From assembly GCA_937894795.1 (NCBI GenBank), contig CALCQV010000131.1, positions 1-47,346 of the forward strand: a DNA stretch of 47,346 nucleotides, given 5' to 3'. The notes below the pieces were generated by a model. That model ran no database searches and had not been told where the DNA came from. It worked only from the letters and a program-made list of their open reading frames with translations. The position numbers and the translations under genes are program-made. This document shows positions 42,660 through 47,346 of this stretch, piece by piece (within the stretch, counting starts at the first letter, position 1; every line of letters starts with the position of its first letter). Source of the stretch: an uncultured Bacteroidales bacterium (GTDB lineage Bacteria > Bacteroidota > Bacteroidia > Bacteroidales > Lentimicrobiaceae).

Positions 42660-43541
42660 ATGGCCAGTTTAAAAGAAGTAAGAAACCGCATAGCTTCAGT
42701 TAAATCTACACAGCAGATTACGAGTGCTATGAAAATGGTTGCTGCCTCAAAACTAAGGAAAGCGCAAACAAACATTCTTCAACTCCGTCCGTTTGCTCAA
42801 AAGCAACAAAGCTTACTGCAAAATTTAAGCGGAGGTGCCGATGTGACTCTTCCAGGTGGATTATCGGAAAAGAGATCAACAGCACGATATCTTTTTGTGG
42901 TGCTTTCTTCTAACAGAGGACTTTGCGGCGCATTTAACTCTAATGTCATCAAACAGGCCAACAACGTTACTTCCGCTATATTAAATGCCAATGCTGAAGC
43001 TGAAATTTCCATGATTACTATAGGAAGAAAAGCTACAGAATATTTTAGAAAGAGTAATTTCAAGTTGATTGATTCTTATGATCATTTGTATGATGATCTT
43101 TCTTTTAAGGCAGCATCTGATTTGGCCGACCATCTCGTGATGCTTTACACCAAGAAGGAAATCGACTATATTTTCATTGTTTATCATCAATTTAAGAACG
43201 CAGTTGTTCAGTATTTGGTAACAGAACAATTTTTACCTGTGGAACCTGCTGAAGGAGGAGTGGATAATAGTGCTCAAGCTGACTATATCTTTGATCCCTC
43301 AAGAGAAGAGATCCTGGAATCAATAGTGCCAAGAATACTCAGAACACAACTGTTTAAGGCGCTGCTTGATTCATGGGCCTCAGAGCAGGGCGCCCGAATG
43401 ACAGCTATGTCACAGGCTACCGACAATGCTTCTGAATTGTTGAAAGATCTTAAATTGTCGTACAATAAGGCACGCCAGGCTGCCATAACCAATGAAATAC
43501 TTGAAATAGTTAGTGGTGCAGAAGCACTGAAAAATAATTGA
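42660..43541 (+). CDS. atpG: F-type ATP synthase subunit gamma
   Basis: 293 aa. The N-terminal helix KEVRNRIASVKSTQQITSAMKMV and the C-terminal helix MTAMSQATDNASELLKDLKL form the central rotor coiled coil; LSSNRGLCGAFN is the conserved middle motif. The beta (atpD) and epsilon (atpC) genes do not follow; a ferritin gene does. Confidence 0.96.
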   Translation: MASLKEVRNRIASVKSTQQITSAMKMVAASKLRKAQTNILQLRPFAQKQQSLLQNLSGGADVTLPGGLSEKRSTARYLFVVLSSNRGLCGAFNSNVIKQANNVTSAILNANAEAEISMITIGRKATEYFRKSNFKLIDSYDHLYDDLSFKAASDLADHLVMLYTKKEIDYIFIVYHQFKNAVVQYLVTEQFLPVEPAEGGVDNSAQADYIFDPSREEILESIVPRILRTQLFKALLDSWASEQGARMTAMSQATDNASELLKDLKLSYNKARQAAITNEILEIVSGAEALKNN

Positions 43542-43562
43542 TAAATTTAAAAACATAATGTT

Positions 43563-44078
43563 ATGATCTCTAAAAAAGTTGAAGAAGCCATCAATAATCA
43601 GATAAAGAATGAGGAGCATTCATCCCGCCTTTATATGGCTATGGCTTCATGGTGTGAAACCAAGGGCTACAGAGGTGCAGCTGATTTTCTCTACAAACAA
43701 TCAGACGAAGAAAGAATGCACATGCTAAAATTCATCAAGTTCCTGAATGATCGTGGAGGATATTCACAACTACAGGCTCTTGAATTGCCAAATGCCAAAT
43801 ATTCATCACTCTTGGAAGTATTTCAAAATGTACTGAAACATGAGGAATTCATTACCGCTTCAATCAATAATATATATGCCATAACTATGGAAGAAAAGGA
43901 TTATACTACCGGTAACTTCCTGCAATGGTATATCAATGAGCAGATTGAAGAGGAGAGCACTGCACACTCAATACTTGACAAGATGAATCTGGTTGGTGAT
44001 GATAAAGCCGGATTGTTCCATATTGATAAGGAATTGGAGGCTATTGCTGCAGCAAAGGCTGTTCCCGCATTGGTATAA
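43563..44078 (+). CDS. ftnA: Bacterial non-haem ferritin
   Basis: 171 aa, a four-helix-bundle iron store. Ferroxidase residues are visible: the early Glu in NEEHSSRLYMAMASWC, DEERMHMLKF (Glu and His), Glu in LKHEEFITASI, and the later EQIEEESTAHSIL. No haem-ligand Met is placed as in bacterioferritin. It starts 21 bp after atpG, so read-through from the atp operon is likely, and a strong terminator follows. Confidence 0.95.
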   Translation: MISKKVEEAINNQIKNEEHSSRLYMAMASWCETKGYRGAADFLYKQSDEERMHMLKFIKFLNDRGGYSQLQALELPNAKYSSLLEVFQNVLKHEEFITASINNIYAITMEEKDYTTGNFLQWYINEQIEEESTAHSILDKMNLVGDDKAGLFHIDKELEAIAAAKAVPALV

Positions 44079-44141
44079 ACTATTGAACCGGTCTTTTCAT
44101 TTTTGTTGTATTCAGAACAAAAGTGGCCATCGGTTAATGAA

Positions 44142-44176
44142 AATAATAAAACCGGCCTTAAGCCGGTTTTATTATT
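44142..44176. terminator. Bidirectional terminator between ftnA and the DUF3109 gene
   Basis: A perfect 15-bp inverted repeat, AATAATAAAACCGGC and its complement, with a 5-nt loop CTTAA and U-rich arms on both strands. Its right end overlaps the last codons of the DUF3109 gene. Confidence 0.85.
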
Positions 44177-44747
44177 TATGTTTTTGTTTGTCGATTATTT
44201 GTTTACATAGTTGCTCGAAATATCGCTCACCATATTTTCTGATGAGTGCCTCTTTAAGGAATTCATATACCGGCACTTTTAATTTTTTGCCATATTCTGT
44301 GGCAGGAGAACAAATATACCACTGATGATAATTTACTGCCTCAAAGTCTTTATACCTGCTTAATCGTATTGGATAGAGATGACAAGAGATTGGTTTTCTG
44401 AATGTAGTTTTTCCTTCTTTCCAGGCATTCTCAATAGCGCATAAGGCAATACCCTCGTCGTTGAATACTACAAAAGCACACTCTTTGCCATTAACAAGTG
44501 GAGTAACATAATGGCCATATTCATCAAAGTCAAAGACACCGTTACGTTCTATTTCCCGCACAGACTCCTCACGCATGTATGGATAAATGTAATCAATCGA
44601 GTCTTCAAGAATGGATATCTCCTCTTCCTCAAGAGGGGCACCGGCATCACCTTCCACACAGCATGCTCCTTTGCACTTTGAGAGATCACATACAAAACAG
44701 GCTTCTTTTAAATCATCAGAAACTATGGTATTGTCAATAACTATCAT
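44172..44747 (-). CDS. DUF3109-family protein
   Basis: 191 aa, cytoplasmic. A cysteine-rich N-terminal segment (CFVCDLSKCKGACC) and later ECAFVVF, ICSPAT and a CHLYPIR segment suggest metal or iron-sulfur binding, as in the related YkgJ-like zinc/iron-chelating family. The biochemical role is unknown. It has a promoter at 44768-44798. Confidence 0.85.
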   Translation of the reverse strand: MIVIDNTIVSDDLKEACFVCDLSKCKGACCVEGDAGAPLEEEEISILEDSIDYIYPYMREESVREIERNGVFDFDEYGHYVTPLVNGKECAFVVFNDEGIALCAIENAWKEGKTTFRKPISCHLYPIRLSRYKDFEAVNYHQWYICSPATEYGKKLKVPVYEFLKEALIRKYGERYFEQLCKQIIDKQKHK

Positions 44748-44767
44748 TGGTTGAGTATGTTCTGTAA

Positions 44768-44798
44768 CAAAAGTATATTAAATAATCCAATGGTCAAT
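44768..44798 (-). promoter_or_regulatory. Promoter of the DUF3109 gene
   Basis: On the minus strand, ATTG (44798-44795), 19 bp, then TACTTTTG (44775-44768). Fits the TTTG/TAnnTTTG spacing; the leader would be about 15 nt. Confidence 0.55.
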
Positions 44799-44841
44799 AA
44801 TGAGTGACCTATACATTAATTGGTGAAATATATTAAAGTCT

Positions 44842-46905
44842 TTACCTGACTTCTGAGCCGTTGTTAAAAGTTTTTACAGGTGAAACAAAGCAAAGCTCGC
44901 CATCATGGTTTTCAGCCATCAATATCATGCCTTGCGAATCAATTCCCTTCAGATTTCTTGAGGCAAGATTAATCAGGATTGTGACTTGCTGCCCAATAAT
45001 TTTATCAGGATCGTAATGTTCAGCTATACCTGAAACAACGGTACGCTTATCAATACCCGTATCAATGGTCAGTTTTAGCAATTTCTTGGTTTTGGCAACC
45101 TTTTCAGCGGCAATAATAGTTCCAATCCTTAAATCAATCTTTCCGAAATCGTCAAATTCAACAATAGGTTTGGAGAGTGTTGCCACAGCACTCTCTGCCT
45201 CGTTGGCTTTCTTGGTGTCTAACAGCTTCTGCACCTGAAATTGAATGGTTTCATCTTCAATCTTTTCAAATAGGAGTGCAGGTTGATATAGAATGTGGCC
45301 TGACTCTATAAGATTTGATTTGCCGGCTTTATCCCATGTCATTACAGGAAGATTGAGCATTTCAGTTAATTTAGAGGCGGTAAAGGGCATGAATGGTTCA
45401 CAGAGGATAGCGAGATTGGCACATATCTGCAGTGCAATATTCAGGTTTGTCTTTACGCGCTCAGGGCTGGTCTTAATGGTCTTCCAGGGCTCAGTATCGG
45501 TAAGGTATTTATTGCCGAGCCTTGCCAGGTTCATAAACTCATTTAAAGCCTCCCTGAACCTGTAATGTTCAATACTATATCCTATTTTCGAAGGATATTC
45601 AGCCAACTCATTGAGCACCTGCTTATCATATTCATCTAATTTTGAAGGGGCAGGTACATTCCCATCAAAATACTTGTGGGTTAGAACCATTGTACGGTTC
45701 ACGAAATTACCAAATATTGACAGGAGTTCACTGTTATTGCGTGTTTGGTAATCGCGCCATGTAAAATCATTGTCTTTTGTTTCTGGGGCATTGGCAGTAA
45801 GAATATACCTTAATACGTCCTGTTTACCCGGTAGTTCTTCCAGATATTCATGCAACCACACTGCCCAATTGCGGGATGTAGATATTTTATCATTCTCAAG
45901 ATTTAGGAATTCATTGGCCGGCACATTATCGGGCAGAATATATGAACCTTCAGCTTTCAACATGCCTGGGAAGACTATGCAATGAAAAACTATGTTGTCT
46001 TTCCCAATAAAGTGAACCAGCTTTGAAGATTCGTCTTTCCACCATGGCTCCCAATTATTGCCTGTTTGTTCAGCCCATTCACGGGTTGCTGAGATATAAC
46101 CTATTGGCGCATCAAACCAAACATAAAGCACCTTATCTTCAGCACCTGGGAGAGGGACCTTTACACCCCAATCAAGATCTCTGGTTACAGCGCGTGGTTG
46201 CAGCCCAGTGTCTAGCCATGATTTGCATTGCCCGTATACGTTAGGTTTCCAGTCATCTTTATGGCTTTCCAGTATCCATTTCCGCAACCATCCTTCGTAT
46301 TTATCAAGGGGTAGAAACCAGTGCTTAGTTTCTCTCATAACAGGAATACTACCACTAAGTGCTGAACGCGGATTTATTAGGTCAGTAGCATTAAGTGACG
46401 TACCGCAATTTTCACACTGGTCACCATAAGCCTTTTCAAAACTGCAATGGGGGCAGGTACCCGTAATGTATCTGTCGGCTAAGAAAGTCTGGTGCTCTTC
46501 ATCATAAAACTGGTTGGAGAATTTCTCTGTAAACTCACCTTTATCATAGAGTGTTTTGAAGAAATCAGATGCAGTTTCGTGGTGTATTTTATTGGATGTT
46601 CGTGAATAGATATCAAAAGAGATTCCGAAGTCTTCAAATGATTTCTTAATGATATTATGGTATTTATCAACTACCTGTTGAGGTGTTATTCCTTCTTTTC
46701 TAGCCTTGATAGTGATGGGAACACCATGCTCATCAGAGCCTCCAATGAATAATACAGATTCACCCTTTGATCTCAGATACCGTGCATAAATATCGGCAGG
46801 GACATATACTCCGGCCAAATGACCAATATGTATAGGCCCGTTTGCATAAGGGAGCGCTGATGTGATGGTATATCGTTTAATTGACTTGGCAGATTCAACA
46901 GTCAT
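44842..46905 (-). CDS. metG: Methionyl-tRNA synthetase
   Basis: 687 aa. Class I synthetase: the HIGH motif in ANGPIHIGHLAG, the KMSKS-equivalent KISTS, and the zinc knuckle CPHC...CENC (about 150-170). The C-terminal EMAP-II-like tRNA-binding domain (from about residue 575, IDLRIGTI and onward) allows dimerisation and tRNA capture. The -7 box TATCTTTG is 24 bp upstream. Confidence 0.97.
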   Translation of the reverse strand: MTVESAKSIKRYTITSALPYANGPIHIGHLAGVYVPADIYARYLRSKGESVLFIGGSDEHGVPITIKARKEGITPQQVVDKYHNIIKKSFEDFGISFDIYSRTSNKIHHETASDFFKTLYDKGEFTEKFSNQFYDEEHQTFLADRYITGTCPHCSFEKAYGDQCENCGTSLNATDLINPRSALSGSIPVMRETKHWFLPLDKYEGWLRKWILESHKDDWKPNVYGQCKSWLDTGLQPRAVTRDLDWGVKVPLPGAEDKVLYVWFDAPIGYISATREWAEQTGNNWEPWWKDESSKLVHFIGKDNIVFHCIVFPGMLKAEGSYILPDNVPANEFLNLENDKISTSRNWAVWLHEYLEELPGKQDVLRYILTANAPETKDNDFTWRDYQTRNNSELLSIFGNFVNRTMVLTHKYFDGNVPAPSKLDEYDKQVLNELAEYPSKIGYSIEHYRFREALNEFMNLARLGNKYLTDTEPWKTIKTSPERVKTNLNIALQICANLAILCEPFMPFTASKLTEMLNLPVMTWDKAGKSNLIESGHILYQPALLFEKIEDETIQFQVQKLLDTKKANEAESAVATLSKPIVEFDDFGKIDLRIGTIIAAEKVAKTKKLLKLTIDTGIDKRTVVSGIAEHYDPDKIIGQQVTILINLASRNLKGIDSQGMILMAENHDGELCFVSPVKTFNNGSEVR

Positions 46906-46929
46906 AATGGGCTTATATTAATGAAGCTG

Positions 46930-46961
46930 CAAAGATACGGTTAAAAAAAATAGAGACGCAA
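46930..46961 (-). promoter_or_regulatory. Promoter of metG
   Basis: On the minus strand, TTG (46961-46959), 21 bp, TATCTTTG (46937-46930). The -33 part falls inside the stem of the fbaA terminator. Confidence 0.55.
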
Positions 46962-46976
46962 TTTCTTGCGTCTCCG
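46942..46976 (-). terminator. Terminator after fbaA
   Basis: On the minus strand, GAGACGCAA-GAAA-TTGCGTCTC, a perfect 9-bp stem, then TATTTTTTTTAACC. It begins about 30 bp after the fbaA stop. Confidence 0.85.
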
Positions 46977-47006
46977 TCAATATGTTGTCGGTAAATAGCT
47001 GACTAA

Positions 47007-47346
47007 TTAGTTTCTGTTAATGCAATTCAGGTCTTCAAAGGCTATCTTCAGTCGGTTGATCATGGTTTTTTGTCCTTCATTCAACCACTTGCGGGGATCA
47101 TAATATTTCTTATTGGGTTTGTCAGCGCCTTCAGGATTTCCGATCTGTCCTTGCAAATAGCCTTCGTTTTTCTTATAATATTGCATTACACCTTCCCAGG
47201 TTGCCCATTGGGTATCAGTATCAATATTCATTTTCACAACACCATAGCTTATAGCCTCCCTGATTTCTTCACGACTTGAGCCTGAGCCTCCATGGAAAAC
47301 AAAGTTTACAGGTTTCTCAATGGTATGGAGGTTTTTTTGAATATAA
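47007..47346 (-). CDS. fbaA: Fructose-bisphosphate aldolase class II, 5' end missing
   Basis: About 113 C-terminal residues, cut by the window edge; the reading frame stays open to the last base. HGGSGSS, the phosphate-binding and zinc-proximal loop, and YGVVKMNIDTDTQWATWEGV are nearly identical to class IIA (E. coli-type) aldolases, as is the closing NEGQKTMINRL. It would cleave fructose 1,6-bisphosphate in glycolysis and gluconeogenesis. Confidence 0.95.
   Translation of the reverse strand, partial: YIQKNLHTIEKPVNFVFHGGSGSSREEIREAISYGVVKMNIDTDTQWATWEGVMQYYKKNEGYLQGQIGNPEGADKPNKKYYDPRKWLNEGQKTMINRLKIAFEDLNCINRN

Noticed and set aside
1..47346. tRNA, rRNA, CRISPR, insertion sequence or phage genes
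   Set aside because: Searched by eye for T-loop-like GTTCGA patterns, repeated spacers, transposase or integrase motifs and terminal repeats; none seen. A tRNAscan or Infernal run would be decisive.

Overview
The window looks like ordinary chromosome from a member of the Bacteroidota, probably close to Bacteroidales/Marinilabiliales. The inference rests on several things: low GC; many promoters with the Bacteroidota -7 element TAnnTTTG and few Shine-Dalgarno sites; a DUF4369-TlpA lipoprotein; a bacterial GH3 protein; a purH-mreBCD neighbourhood; an F-type ATPase operon without atpD and atpC; and a class II aldolase. I saw no rRNA, tRNA, CRISPR array, insertion sequence or prophage. The species is not determinable by eye.

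Layout. 1-7.9 kb (minus): dxs, an AsmA-like protein, an orphan histidine kinase and tryptophanase (tnaA) with a structured leader. 8-12 kb (plus): trkA-trkH potassium uptake and a membrane-anchored EEP-family hydrolase. 12-16.1 kb (minus): a compact overlapping operon of GT2 and GT9 glycosyltransferases, a diacylglycerol-kinase-like lipid kinase and hemW. 16.2-17.6 kb: a MATE exporter. 17.7-24.5 kb (minus): the most distinctive block, in which a PhnD-type substrate-binding lipoprotein, a sensor kinase and a sigma-54 activator lie upstream of a YceI-porin-YceI cluster; two tandem 16-bp palindromes lie between the regulator and that cluster. 24.8-29.1 kb (plus): an ABC-F ATPase with one decayed nucleotide site, a possible small protein, and a GH3 acyl-adenylating protein coupled to a LysE exporter. 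29.1-32.3 kb (minus): recJ and a MacB/FtsX-like permease. 32.5-37.8 kb (plus): purH, mreBCD and a TlpA-like lipoprotein; then tadA (minus). 38.5-44.1 kb (plus): atpBEFHAG and a ferritin. 44.1-47.3 kb (minus): a DUF3109 protein, metG and the 3' part of fbaA, cut by the window edge.

How the parts fit. The 17.7-24.5 kb block reads as a periplasmic sensing circuit. The lipoprotein would bind a small ligand, signal through the kinase, and the sigma-54 activator would switch on the adjacent envelope cluster through the tandem palindromes. Its gene order is that of the arsenite-sensing AioX-AioS-AioR system, but no arsenite oxidase or arsenic gene is present, so the ligand is open. The second notable element is the tnaA leader: a consensus promoter, a 21-codon Trp-containing ORF, and a perfect 10-bp inverted repeat whose distal arm lies against the tnaA start codon. 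The rest is mostly housekeeping, with smaller oddities listed in the findings.
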